Assembly (NCBI RefSeq): GCF_014332515.1
Contig: NZ_VFSD01000004.1
Span: forward strand, 62,001 to 126,000
Origin: Pontibacter beigongshangensis
Lineage (GTDB): Bacteria > Bacteroidota > Bacteroidia > Cytophagales > Hymenobacteraceae
Reading direction: 5' to 3'
Length of the DNA stretch: 64,000 bases
Both the position numbers and the translations under genes were made by a program. The notes beneath the pieces are model-generated. The model saw nothing but the letters and a program-made list of their open reading frames with translations, did no database searches and was not told where the DNA came from. Each line of letters opens with the position of its first letter. Position 1 is the stretch's first letter. Shown here in pieces: positions 52,828 through 61,530 of the stretch.

Positions 52828-53553
52828 ATGATTAAATATTCTGGCCAGACCCGCATACTGGTAGCTGTTGACTGCATAATTTTTGGCTTCGATGGGGAGA
52901 ACTACAAACTACTCCTGGTGCAGCGCGGCTTTGCTCCCGAACGCGCCAAATGGAGCCTGATGGGAGGGTTTATTCGTCCGGATGAAACGCTGGAGCAGGC
53001 TGCCAACCGAATTCTGAAACAACTCACCGGTCTGGAGAATGTGTACATGGAGCAGTTGCAGGCCTTTAGCAGTCCTGACCGCGACCCGGTTGAAAGAACA
53101 ATAGCCGTGGCTTTTGTAGCACTCATTGACATTCATAAGTATGAGAAGCAGCTAAGCAAAGAATACCATGCCGAGTGGTTTCCACTCAAAGAGATGCCAC
53201 ACCTTATCTTCGACCATGAGAAGATGGTGGAATTGGCCAAGAACAGCCTTCGCTATAAGGCAGCCTTCCATCCTATCCTGTTCGAACTGCTGCCAGAGAA
53301 ATTCACCATCCCGCAGTTGCAGGCACTCTATGAAGGCCTCTACGATACCACCCTCGACAAACGGAACTTCAGCCGCAAACTTTTGTCGACAGGCCTGCTC
53401 ATAAAACAAGCCGACAAAGACAAAGAAAGCTCAAAAAAAGGCGCCTTCTACTATAAGCTGGACCAGAACAGGTATTTGGATGATTTTCAGGCATTTCTAA
53501 ACTTCATCCCAAAGCCAGACAAGTTTCTGATCAACGAAACTACGCTTAACTGA
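52828..53553 (+). CDS. araR: Nudix-related transcriptional regulator of arabinose genes (AraR type)
   Basis: The 241-residue product has a Nudix-fold N-terminal domain (about 10-145) and a winged-helix C-terminal domain (about 155-230, FTIPQLQALYEGLYDTTLDKRN). The Nudix box (from Gly47) has lost its catalytic residues: the REUXEE part reads RILKQL, so only one Glu of the set remains. It is therefore a ligand sensor, not a hydrolase. Nudix-type AraR regulators are known in Bacteroides, where they repress arabinose genes and respond to L-arabinose. The adjacent ara genes support the call. Operators are not certain. Confidence 0.88.
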   Translation: MIKYSGQTRILVAVDCIIFGFDGENYKLLLVQRGFAPERAKWSLMGGFIRPDETLEQAANRILKQLTGLENVYMEQLQAFSSPDRDPVERTIAVAFVALIDIHKYEKQLSKEYHAEWFPLKEMPHLIFDHEKMVELAKNSLRYKAAFHPILFELLPEKFTIPQLQALYEGLYDTTLDKRNFSRKLLSTGLLIKQADKDKESSKKGAFYYKLDQNRYLDDFQAFLNFIPKPDKFLINETTLN

Positions 53554-53593
53554 CCAGAATTAGTTAGATAAAGCTTTTATTTAATATTTATAA

Positions 53594-53608
53594 GTGTTAT
53601 TTTGACAC
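53594..53608 (+). promoter_or_regulatory. Inverted repeat upstream of araB (possible operator)
   Basis: GTGTTATTTTGACAC has complementary ends (GTGT/ACAC) and lies 20 bp before the araB start in AT-rich DNA. A weaker TTGT...ACAA symmetry is found 9 bp before araA (58745-58765). Binding by AraR is a guess. Confidence 0.3.
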
Positions 53609-53627
53609 AAAATTAAATTTTATAGCC

Positions 53628-55352
53628 TTGAATAAAGAATCATATGTTATCGGAGTAGATTACGGCTCAGATTCTGTGCGCTCCGTACTGGTAAACGCTG
53701 CCAGCGGCCAGGAGATTTCTTCTTCAGTATACTACTATCCCCGCTGGAAAGCAGGCGATTTTTGTGAGCCTGCCGAAAACCAGTTCCGTCAGCATCCGCT
53801 GGATTATATGGAAGGCCTCGAGCACACCATAACAGATTGCTTGGCCAAAGCCGGAGACCCCGCCATCGCCCAGGCGGTAAAAGGCATTTCTGTCGACACG
53901 ACTGGCTCCACCCCTGTAGCCGTAGATAAAGCCGGCACGCCGCTGGCGCTGCTCCCAGGCTTCGAGAATAATCCAAACGCTATGTTCGTGCTCTGGAAAG
54001 ATCATACCGGCGTGCACGAGGCCGCAGAAATTAACCAGCACGCCACTAAGTTCGACACCAACTACCTGCAGTTCGTGGGCGGCATCTACTCCTCGGAGTG
54101 GTTCTGGTCGAAGCTGCTGCACGTGCTGCGGGTTGATGAGCAGGTACGCCAGAAAGCCTACTCCTGGGTAGAGCACTGCGACTGGATTCCGTTCCTGCTG
54201 ACAGGTGGAACAGACGTATCGCAGATGAAGCGCAGCGTTTGCGCTGCCGGGCATAAAGCCCTGTGGGCAGCCGAATTCGGCGGTTTACCTCCTGAAGAAT
54301 TCTTTGCCACACTCGATCCACTCCTGAAAGGCTTCAGAGAAAGACTTTTTGAAGACACCTATTCTTCTGACGTAGCGGCAGGCACCCTGAGCCCCGAATG
54401 GGCAGAGCGCCTTGGCCTTACAACAGAGGTAGTGGTAGGCGTTGGTGCCTTTGATGCCCACATGGGGGCAGTTGGTGGTCAGATAGAACCTTACTATGTG
54501 AGCAAGGTAATGGGCACCTCCACCTGCGACATGGTAGTAGCGCCGTTGCAGGATATGGAAGGCACCCTGGTTAATGGCATCTGCGGGCAGGTAACAGGAT
54601 CTGTGATACCTGGCATGCTGGGCCTGGAAGCCGGCCAATCCGCCTTCGGCGATACGTATGCCTGGTTTAAGCGGCTGGTCATGTGGCCGCTGCAAAATCT
54701 GCTAACCGACTCCAACGTAGTGGATGCGGAAACAGCCAGGGCCCTGGTAGATGAAATATCAGACAAAGTGTTACCAACCCTGAGCGACCAGGCAGCCGCC
54801 TTACCGCTAACCGAGAACAGCGAGTTTGCCCTCGACTGGTTTAACGGCAGGCGCACGCCAGATGCGAACCAGATGCTGAAAGGCGCCATTGCCGGTCTTG
54901 GTTTAGGCAGCGATGCGCCCCGCGTGTTCAGGGCGCTGGTGGAGGCAACCTGTTTTGGAGCCAAAAAAATTGTGGATCGCTTTATTGAGCAGGGGGTTCC
55001 TGTGAAAGGTCTGATTGGTTTGGGTGGCGTGGCCCGCAAGTCGCCCTTTATCATGCAGATGATGGCTGATGTCATCAACATGCCGATCCGGATACACCGT
55101 TCGGAGCAGACCTGCGCAATAGGAGCCGCCATGTTTGCCGCCACGGTGGCAGGCATCTACGCCAGCGTTGAAGACGCCATGGATGCGATGGGCCAGGGTT
55201 TTGATGCAGAGTATACCCCTGATGCCGCCCGTGCCGCCATTTATGCCAAACGATTCCGCAAATTCACGGAGCTCGGAAATGCCATAGAGCAGCAAACCAT
55301 CAACTCAAAACCAGAAGAGGTTTCAGATACGCAAGAAGAGGCTGTAAGATAA
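53628..55352 (+). CDS. araB: Ribulokinase
   Basis: The 574-residue product is a FGGY-family kinase. It opens with the phosphate-binding GVDYGSDSVRSVLV, includes the GISVDTTGSTPVAVD segment, and has a C-terminal ATPase half with GLIGLGGVARKSPFIMQMMADV. Length and order fit bacterial ribulokinase, which phosphorylates L-ribulose with ATP. The only in-frame initiator near the homology start is TTG 53628. It is followed after 8 bp by araD. A Glu/Gln-rich tail of about 20 residues ends the chain. Confidence 0.96.
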   Translation: MNKESYVIGVDYGSDSVRSVLVNAASGQEISSSVYYYPRWKAGDFCEPAENQFRQHPLDYMEGLEHTITDCLAKAGDPAIAQAVKGISVDTTGSTPVAVDKAGTPLALLPGFENNPNAMFVLWKDHTGVHEAAEINQHATKFDTNYLQFVGGIYSSEWFWSKLLHVLRVDEQVRQKAYSWVEHCDWIPFLLTGGTDVSQMKRSVCAAGHKALWAAEFGGLPPEEFFATLDPLLKGFRERLFEDTYSSDVAAGTLSPEWAERLGLTTEVVVGVGAFDAHMGAVGGQIEPYYVSKVMGTSTCDMVVAPLQDMEGTLVNGICGQVTGSVIPGMLGLEAGQSAFGDTYAWFKRLVMWPLQNLLTDSNVVDAETARALVDEISDKVLPTLSDQAAALPLTENSEFALDWFNGRRTPDANQMLKGAIAGLGLGSDAPRVFRALVEATCFGAKKIVDRFIEQGVPVKGLIGLGGVARKSPFIMQMMADVINMPIRIHRSEQTCAIGAAMFAATVAGIYASVEDAMDAMGQGFDAEYTPDAARAAIYAKRFRKFTELGNAIEQQTINSKPEEVSDTQEEAVR

Positions 55353-55360
55353 TTAAACCA

Positions 55361-56059
55361 ATGGATAAATATCAGGATATTAAAGAAGCTGCCTACCAGG
55401 CCAATATGCAGCTGCCCAAACTGGGTCTGGTGCTTTTTACGTTCGGCAACGTGAGTGCCGCCAACCGCGATCTGGGGGTTTTTGCCATTAAGCCAAGCGG
55501 CGTTCCCTACGAAGACTTGTCGCCAGAGAAAATGGTGATTGTGGACTTCGACGGCGTTACCGTAGAAGGAAGCCTCAGGCCATCTTCTGACACCAAAACC
55601 CATGCCGTGCTGTACAAGCACTGGGAGAAAATCGGCGGCATTGTGCACACGCACTCTACCTATGCCACCGCCTGGGCACAGGCCCAGCGCGACATTCCGA
55701 TTTACGGAACCACCCACGCGGACCATAACACCTTCGACATACCCTGTGCGCCGCCCATGAACGACGAGATGATTCAGGGAGACTATGAGTACCAAACCGG
55801 TTTCCAGATCATGAACGCCCTGGAAGCAAAAGGCATGAGCTACGAGGAGATGGAGATGGTGCTGGTAGGAAACCACGCCCCCTTTACCTGGGGCAAAACA
55901 CCAGAAAAGGCCGTATACAACAGTGCGGTGGTGGAGGAAGTAGCCCGTATGGCTTACCTGACAGAGCAGATCCGGCCAAGCGTACCCCGCCTGCAGGATT
56001 CCCTTATCCGGAAGCACTACGAGCGCAAACACGGCCCCGACTCCTATTATGGCCAGTAA
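55361..56059 (+). CDS. araD: L-ribulose-5-phosphate 4-epimerase
   Basis: The 232-residue product is a class II aldolase/epimerase. The zinc ligands are His96 and His98 (IVHTHST) and His172 (LVGNHAPF), which match E. coli AraD positions closely. Other motifs are the GNVSAANRDLG substrate loop and the C-terminal RKHGPDSYYGQ, also typical of AraD. It converts L-ribulose 5-phosphate to D-xylulose 5-phosphate. It lies 8 bp after araB, so they share one transcript. Confidence 0.97.
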   Translation: MDKYQDIKEAAYQANMQLPKLGLVLFTFGNVSAANRDLGVFAIKPSGVPYEDLSPEKMVIVDFDGVTVEGSLRPSSDTKTHAVLYKHWEKIGGIVHTHSTYATAWAQAQRDIPIYGTTHADHNTFDIPCAPPMNDEMIQGDYEYQTGFQIMNALEAKGMSYEEMEMVLVGNHAPFTWGKTPEKAVYNSAVVEEVARMAYLTEQIRPSVPRLQDSLIRKHYERKHGPDSYYGQ

Positions 56060-56327
56060 TCCGTGACTTCCACGCTGGCAATTTCTTAAAAATTTAGAAC
56101 AGACCTGCTGTTTCAGTTTAATCCCTGGCGCGGCAGGTTTGCTTTTTAACTGTCTGCCCCATAGATAAATTACCTGAATGAAATGGCGCTCCCTAAATGC
56201 TATCTCACGTCTTTTACTGCTGCTTAGTTGCGGAAAGGGTTATATTAAAGTACTGGTTTAAGTCATCGCAGCCTAAAAGCTGCTAATTTGATGCTTACCT
56301 GGAGGTATATATTCACTGCCTGGCTAC

Positions 56328-56366
56328 AAATTATTAGAATGAAAATGACCTTCAGGAGGCGCATAT
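56328..56366 (+). repeat. R1 dispersed repeat, copy t (degenerate)
   Basis: AAATTATTAGAATGAAAATG, CCTTCAGGAGG, with no CTG tract. Confidence 0.55.
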
Positions 56367-56425
56367 GGCTTCACCCCATCCCTTCGATTCTGCCACCATT
56401 ACCAGACTGGTACCGGCGGCCCGTC

Positions 56426-56549
56426 TAAGTACATGCAAGTAAATTTTGTCGAATAGAAGCGTAATTATTCCAATGAAATAGGCCCTCCAGAGTCTTTTAA
56501 CCCTTATCCCCTGGTCCTTTATCTGTCAGAAAATAGTTGAATGTACTTA
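56426..56549. mobile_element. Diverged R1-bearing inverted-repeat element
   Basis: TAAGTACAT (56426-56434) and ATGTACTTA (56541-56549) are exact complements and match the core of the 14-bp ends of the element at 21760-21918. R1 copy u lies inside. TCTGTC near one end is also shared. It looks like an older relative of that element. Confidence 0.4.
56462..56495 (+). repeat. R1 dispersed repeat, copy u (short)
   Basis: TAATTATTCCAATGAAATAG, then GGCCCTCCAGAG. The CTG tract is missing. Confidence 0.6.
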
Positions 56550-56815
56550 ATAAAAGTATCAAATAGTACCTGTCCCTTTCCATTTTTAAACCACCATTGC
56601 CAATTCATTATATTAACACCTTAGCAGCTTCCTACTTTATGTAAGGTGGCCGAAAACAGAACAAACAGACGTATTTTCATCTATTTAAAAAAAACAGCGC
56701 ACTATTTCACTGTCATGTGATTGGCGTAAAAGAAAATTCCTATATTTAAATCAAATTCTAAAAACTGTTTAAACATCGCTAATTCACACATCTTTACACA
56801 ACACAAAACCGACAA

Positions 56816-58690
56816 ATGAATTCTGGATTCTCAACACTGGATTACATCGTCTTTATTCTCTATGCCTGCGTCATCATCTTTATGGGACTCTGGGTATCAA
56901 GATCGAAAAAAGGGGTGGAAAAGACGGCACAGGAATACTTCCTGGCAGACAAATCGCTCACCTGGTGGGCCGTTGGCGCGTCGCTTATAGCCGCTAACAT
57001 CTCGGCAGAACACTTTATTGGAACCTCCGGCTCCGGCTTTGCCATTGGTCTGGCCATCTCGGCCTACGAGTGGATGGCGGCGCTGGCTCTTATTATCGTA
57101 GCCAAATATTTCCTTCCTGTTTTTATTGACAAGGGCATTTATACCATGCCTCAGTTCCTGAACGAGCGCTTTAACCGTGGTGTGAGTACCGCTTTTGCCG
57201 TGTTCTGGCTGCTGGTATACGTGTTCGTGAACCTGACCTCTGTGAGCTACCTGGGTGCCCTGGCCCTGGAGCAGATCATGGGCGTTCCGCTCGTGTATGG
57301 CATTATCGGCCTGCTGTTATTCTCAGCCATCTACTCTATTTATGGTGGTTTGGAAGCTGTGGCCTGGACCGACGTAATTCAGGTGTTCTTTATGGTAGGC
57401 GGCGGTCTGGTAACCACTTTCCTGGCCCTGCAGGCCGTAGGCGAAGGCGAGGGTATTTTTGCCGGCCTGTCCAACATCTACGAAAAAGGCAGAGACCACT
57501 TCTCCATGATCATCCCTGAAGGCCACCTGATGATACCGGACGGCTCCGGCGGCCAGAAAGATGCCTTTATCGACTTGCCGGGTATTGCCGTAATTGCGGG
57601 TGCCATGTGGGCCACCAACCTGGGCTACTGGGGTTTTAACCAGTATATCATTCAGAAAGGTCTGGCTGCCAAAAGCATTAACGAAGCTAAAAGAGGCCTT
57701 TTGTTTGCCGGTTACCTGAAACTCCTCATGCCGATCATCGTGGTAATTCCTGGCATCACAGCGTATGTGCTGATCAACGGGCACACCCCCGAAGAGCTGG
57801 CAGCTATATTAGGTAAGCCAATAGAAGCGGTGGGCACCATTGCCAAGTCTGACCAGGCGTACCCCTGGCTGCTGAAAAACTTTGTGCCGGAAGGCGTACG
57901 AGGGCTGGCTTTTGCGGCTCTTGCGGCGGCCATTGTTTCCTCGCTGGCTTCGATGGTGAACAGTACCTCCACCATCTTCACCATGGACATTTTCAAGCCT
58001 TATTTCAGCCCGAACGCCAGCAACAAAGTGCTGGTGCGCGTTGGCCGTATAGTAGCTATTGTGGCGCTTTCTATTGCCGCTTTAGTTGCTCCGCAGCTCG
58101 CTTCCCTCGACCAGGTGTTCCAGTACATTCAGGAGTATACCGGCTATATTTATCCGGGTGTGGTTGCCGTGTTCGGTATGGGCCTTTTCTGGAAACAGAT
58201 CACCCCGAATGCCGCTCTCTGGACGGCCATAGCTACTATTCCGGCTGGTATTATCTTCAAAATAATCAGTCCTGATATGCCTTTCCTGCTCCGTATGGGC
58301 TATGTGTTCATCATTCTGTGCGTTATAGCCTGTACTATCAGCATGCTGGAGACGGGTGCTAAAGTTAAGATGGCGCTTCCTGATGAAAAACGACAGCGTC
58401 AGCTTACATCGTATTCGTACGTGTTCTTCGCCCTTGGCCTGGTAGCCCTGGTGCTGACCATTATTTTTGCGCAGGAATACAGCCACCTGGCCATCGAAGC
58501 CGGTTACTTTATGGCTGCCATGCTTATCATGATCGGGATTATTCTCTACACCAACGCACGGGTTGAACTGGCCGATAAGCGCGCCATTGTATCTGACCCT
58601 ACCTTGTTTAATACGGGCACACCGTTTAACCTGGGAGCTATTGGAATTGTAGTTATCCTCTTCCTGATTTATTACTTCCTCTGGCATTAA
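56816..58690 (+). CDS. SSS-family sodium/sugar symporter (probable arabinose uptake)
   Basis: The 624-residue product is a sodium:solute symporter of the SGLT-like group with about 14-15 TM helices. Typical segments are WWAVGASLIAANISAEHFIGTSGSG (the SSS core with the sodium site region), SAIYSIYGGLEAVAWTDVIQ, and GYWGFNQYIIQKGLAAKS. It lies between araD and araA, so L-arabinose is the likely substrate. Length and motifs are those of vSGLT-type sugar carriers rather than the proline branch. A terminator-like hairpin follows two bases past the stop codon. Confidence 0.93.
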   Translation: MNSGFSTLDYIVFILYACVIIFMGLWVSRSKKGVEKTAQEYFLADKSLTWWAVGASLIAANISAEHFIGTSGSGFAIGLAISAYEWMAALALIIVAKYFLPVFIDKGIYTMPQFLNERFNRGVSTAFAVFWLLVYVFVNLTSVSYLGALALEQIMGVPLVYGIIGLLLFSAIYSIYGGLEAVAWTDVIQVFFMVGGGLVTTFLALQAVGEGEGIFAGLSNIYEKGRDHFSMIIPEGHLMIPDGSGGQKDAFIDLPGIAVIAGAMWATNLGYWGFNQYIIQKGLAAKSINEAKRGLLFAGYLKLLMPIIVVIPGITAYVLINGHTPEELAAILGKPIEAVGTIAKSDQAYPWLLKNFVPEGVRGLAFAALAAAIVSSLASMVNSTSTIFTMDIFKPYFSPNASNKVLVRVGRIVAIVALSIAALVAPQLASLDQVFQYIQEYTGYIYPGVVAVFGMGLFWKQITPNAALWTAIATIPAGIIFKIISPDMPFLLRMGYVFIILCVIACTISMLETGAKVKMALPDEKRQRQLTSYSYVFFALGLVALVLTIIFAQEYSHLAIEAGYFMAAMLIMIGIILYTNARVELADKRAIVSDPTLFNTGTPFNLGAIGIVVILFLIYYFLWH

Positions 58691-58692
58691 TT

Positions 58693-58733
58693 AAAAAGGT
58701 GTTTACTAATGTAAAGTTGGTAAACACCTTTTT
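58693..58733 (+). terminator. Terminator/attenuator between symporter gene and araA
   Basis: A perfect 14-bp stem (AAAAAGGTGTTTAC / GTAAACACCTTTTT) with a 13-nt loop ends in a T run. It is a complete intrinsic terminator inside the ara cluster, so araA is either read through at low level or has its own promoter in the 40 bp that remain. Confidence 0.85.
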
Positions 58734-58773
58734 TTAGCCTTTATTTGTTATTGTATAATAGACAATTATTATC

Positions 58774-60273
58774 ATGATAGATTTAAAACAATTTGAGGTC
58801 TGGTTCGTTACAGGCAGCCAGGATCTTTATGGCGAAGAAACGCTGAAGCAGGTAGACGAGCATTCAAAGCAGATTGCCGAAGGTCTGAGCCAGTCGGCCA
58901 CGGTACCGGTTCGGGTGGTTTTTAAGCCGGTAGTTAAAAGCACAGAGGAGATTTTCCGTATTTGCCAGCAAGCCAACGTAGCCGAAAACTGCGTGGGTGT
59001 TATTGCCTGGATGCACACCTTCTCCCCTGCCAAAATGTGGATCAACGGCCTGAAAGTATTGCAGAAGCCGTTGCTGCACCTGCATACGCAGTTCAACCGC
59101 GATATTCCGTGGAGCACCATCGACATGGACTTTATGAACCTGACGCAAAGCGCCCACGGCGACCGTGAGTTCGGGTTTATGGTGTCGCGCATGCGCATAA
59201 ACCGCAAAGTAGTGGTAGGCCACTGGCAGGAAGACGAGGTGCAGAAAGAGATCGGCAACTGGAGCCGTGTGGCCTGCGGCTGGTACGACTGGCAGGGAGC
59301 CAAATTCGTGCGCTTCGGCGACAACATGCGCTTTGTAGCCGTTACCGATGGCGACAAAGTGGAGGCTGAGCTGAAGTTCGGCTTTGCCGTAAACACCCAC
59401 GGCATCGGCGATTTGGTACAGGTAATCAATAAAGTAAGCGAAGAGGCTATAGATGCTTTAGTAGCTGAATACGAAGAAAAGTACACTATTGCAGAGCCGT
59501 TGAAAGAAGGTGGCGCCCAGCGTGCCTCTCTCCGTGAGGCTGCTAAAATAGAGATCGGCATGCGCACCTTCCTGCTGGACGGTGGCTACAAAGGCTTCTC
59601 CGACACCTTCGAGGACCTGCATGGCATGCCGCAATTACCCGGTATTGCCGTACAGCGCCTCATGAACGAAGGCTACGGTTTTGCCGGCGAAGGCGACTGG
59701 AAAACTGCTGCCCTGGTGCGAGCCATGAAAGTGATGGGAAGCGGCCTGGAAGGTGGCAACGCCTTTATGGAAGACTATACCTACCACTTCGAGCCAGGAA
59801 ACTCTCTGGTATTGGGTTCCCACATGCTGGAAGTTGACGAGTGCCTGGCAGCCGACAAGCCTTCCTGTGAAATTCACCCGTTGGGCATAGGCGGCAAAGC
59901 CGATCCGGTTCGGTTGGTGTTCAATGCCAAAGGAGGCCCTGCGCTGAACGCCTCTATTGTGGATATGGGCAACCGTTTCCGCCTGATCGTGAACGAAGTA
60001 GAGGCTGTTGATCCGCAGCAGGACCTGCCAAAGCTGCCAGTAGCCCGCGTGCTCTGGAAACCGCTGCCTGACATGAAGACTGGCGCCGCTGCCTGGATTC
60101 TGGCCGGAGGTGCCCACCATACCTGCTACAGCCAGAACATCACGGCGGAGCAATTGGAAGACTTCGCTGAGATGGCCGGTATTGAGTGTGTGATCATAGG
60201 CAAAGACACCAAACTGAGCCAGCTGAAAAATGAGCTGCGCTGGAGCGAGGCTTACTTTCAATTGTACCGCTAG
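58774..60273 (+). CDS. araA: L-arabinose isomerase
   Basis: The 499-residue product aligns with AraA over its full length. The metal ligands Glu306, Glu333 and His350 fall at the E. coli positions, with the last His at about 449 (GGAHHT). The N-terminal [17 protein letters not shown] is the family start. It converts L-arabinose to L-ribulose with Mn2+, the first step of the pathway. The TAG stop is the first triplet of an R3 repeat. A strong terminator follows. Confidence 0.98.
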   Translation: MIDLKQFEVWFVTGSQDLYGEETLKQVDEHSKQIAEGLSQSATVPVRVVFKPVVKSTEEIFRICQQANVAENCVGVIAWMHTFSPAKMWINGLKVLQKPLLHLHTQFNRDIPWSTIDMDFMNLTQSAHGDREFGFMVSRMRINRKVVVGHWQEDEVQKEIGNWSRVACGWYDWQGAKFVRFGDNMRFVAVTDGDKVEAELKFGFAVNTHGIGDLVQVINKVSEEAIDALVAEYEEKYTIAEPLKEGGAQRASLREAAKIEIGMRTFLLDGGYKGFSDTFEDLHGMPQLPGIAVQRLMNEGYGFAGEGDWKTAALVRAMKVMGSGLEGGNAFMEDYTYHFEPGNSLVLGSHMLEVDECLAADKPSCEIHPLGIGGKADPVRLVFNAKGGPALNASIVDMGNRFRLIVNEVEAVDPQQDLPKLPVARVLWKPLPDMKTGAAAWILAGGAHHTCYSQNITAEQLEDFAEMAGIECVIIGKDTKLSQLKNELRWSEAYFQLYR

Positions 60274-60300
60274 TGGCTGCGCCAAATTAAAAATTAGAAA
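60270..60300 (+). repeat. R3 repeat supplying the stop of araA
   Basis: CTAGTGGCTGCGCCAAATT is followed by AAAAATTAGAAAT. Its TAG (60271-60273) is the araA stop codon. Confidence 0.65.
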
Positions 60301-60339
60301 TGATGGTCAGGGTATTCTCTGCTCCAGCATAAACGAAAG

Positions 60340-60369
60340 AAAGAGCGGGCTCACACCCGCTCTTTTTTT
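60340..60369 (+). terminator. Intrinsic terminator of araA
   Basis: A 10-bp stem (AAAGAGCGGG / CCCGCTCTTT) with a 6-nt loop is followed by seven T. The R3 repeat lies between it and the stop codon. Confidence 0.9.
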
Positions 60370-60419
60370 CGTTTATAACTTGTGCCAACAGCACAATAAC
60401 AGCAACAGACTCCAGCGCC

Positions 60420-60468
60420 AATTATTCTAATCAAAAAGGTCCTCCGGAGGCTCTGCTGCTGCTGCTCC
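60420..60468 (+). repeat. R1 dispersed repeat, copy v
   Basis: AATTATTCTAATCAAAAAGG, CCTCCGGAGG (perfect), then four CTG triplets. The CTG end is 2 bp from the stop codon of the HAD gene. This is one of the most complete copies. Confidence 0.85.
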
Positions 60469-60470
60469 AT

Positions 60471-61133
60471 TTAGAAAAGTTCTTTTACCGAAGGGTCGTT
60501 GTAATCGGTAATAAAAAAGAGAATGTTGTCGTAGCTGCTGAATTCATCTTTCTCGTGGGTGGTGGTGAGCACCACGCATGGCATGCCTGCGTTTCTGGCA
60601 GCCTCCACTCCTTTTGGGGCATCTTCCAGCACAATGCAGTCGGCTGGGTCCACTCCAAGCAGCTGCGCCGCTTTCACAAAGGTTTCCGGGTCCGGCTTGC
60701 TCTCGTTTACATCGTCGGCACTGACTACGGCATCAAAAAAATGGCGGATGTTAAGGTTGTCGAGCACGAAATCGATGTTAAAGGGGATGGCGGCAGATCC
60801 TACGGCCATTTTAATGCCCTTTTCATAGGCCTGCTCCAGCACCGCATCGAGGCCATTTATTAGCTTCAGGTGCTCAAAGTAGGCTTTCTGGTACCTCCGC
60901 TCCTTCTCAAAAGAAATTTCGGTTACCCTGTCTTCCGGGAAGTGCTCTTTCCCGAAGATCCTGGCCAGCACTTCGCTGTTCTTGCCATACATGTGGCCCT
61001 TTACTTCGTCATAACTCAGCTCCGCTCCCAGGTCCTCTGTCAGTATCTGGTGCCAGGCTTGCGTATGGAATTGCATATCGTCAATCATCGTTCCGTTCAA
61101 ATCGAACAGGAGTGCTTTTGGTGCTATTTTCAT
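60471..61133 (-). CDS. HAD hydrolase, beta-phosphoglucomutase-like
   Basis: The 220-residue product is a HAD-superfamily protein with a helical cap. The motifs are Asp11 nucleophile in FDLNGTMID, Ser113 (VGSAAIP), Lys146 (SKPDPETF) and Glu170-Asp171 (VLEDAPKG). At the +2 position, where phosphatases and mutases carry the acid/base Asp, there is Asn13. This is also seen in other Bacteroidota members and may change catalysis. It lies beside the arabinose locus in the convergent direction and is probably unrelated to it. Confidence 0.88.
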   Translation of the reverse strand: MKIAPKALLFDLNGTMIDDMQFHTQAWHQILTEDLGAELSYDEVKGHMYGKNSEVLARIFGKEHFPEDRVTEISFEKERRYQKAYFEHLKLINGLDAVLEQAYEKGIKMAVGSAAIPFNIDFVLDNLNIRHFFDAVVSADDVNESKPDPETFVKAAQLLGVDPADCIVLEDAPKGVEAARNAGMPCVVLTTTHEKDEFSSYDNILFFITDYNDPSVKELF

Positions 61134-61252
61134 TGTTACTAAAACTGGTTTGTGGCAATCTAAAACATCTTTCTGAAATTTTCAGGAAAAGGTTGTACAA
61201 ACTGGCCGCAAAAAGCAGGCCCGATTAAAAGCCCGTCCCTGAATCCGGTGAA

Positions 61253-61304
61253 CAGCAGCAGGAGCAGCAGCATCCTGGGGAAGGGCAAAATCATTGGAAT
61301 AATT
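61253..61304 (-). repeat. R1 dispersed repeat, copy w
   Basis: CAGCAGCAGGAGCAGCAGCA, TCCTGGGGAAGGG, then AATCATTGGAATAATTTG. The palindrome is degraded. Confidence 0.75.
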
Positions 61305-61360
61305 TGATTGTTAGTTGCTGATTGCTGAATTGTTATATTGCTGATTTTATAGACAGCAAC

Positions 61361-61484
61361 AGAACTTAACGGGATTCAACATGTGATTTGTTCTCATTGT
61401 GAAAAAATCTTATGCCTTATGTCCTGCGTCTTGTGTCCTGTAGCAGATGGCCATACAAGTTCGATTTCCGGGAAGTTAAGTCAC
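61361..61484 (+). repeat. R2 dispersed repeat, copy 5
   Basis: AGAACTTAACGGGATTCAAC, GATTTGTTCTCATTGTG, GTCCTGCGTCTTGTGTCCTG, GTAGCAGATGGCCATACAAG and TTTCCGGGAAGTTAAG. It is nearly identical to copy 2 in the second half. Confidence 0.75.
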
Positions 61485-61530
61485 TTTCTATAATCCTTGG
61501 GTGAAGGGGCTTGTTTAATGATTCCGGCAT

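Larger units (their letters stand above)
56060..56815. other. Spacer between araD and the symporter gene, with R1 copies
   Basis: A 756-bp interruption of the ara cluster. It holds R1 copy t, the diverged inverted-repeat element with copy u, and a weak hairpin after araD (near 56099-56150). The symporter therefore probably has its own promoter in the last 200 bp. Confidence 0.55.
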
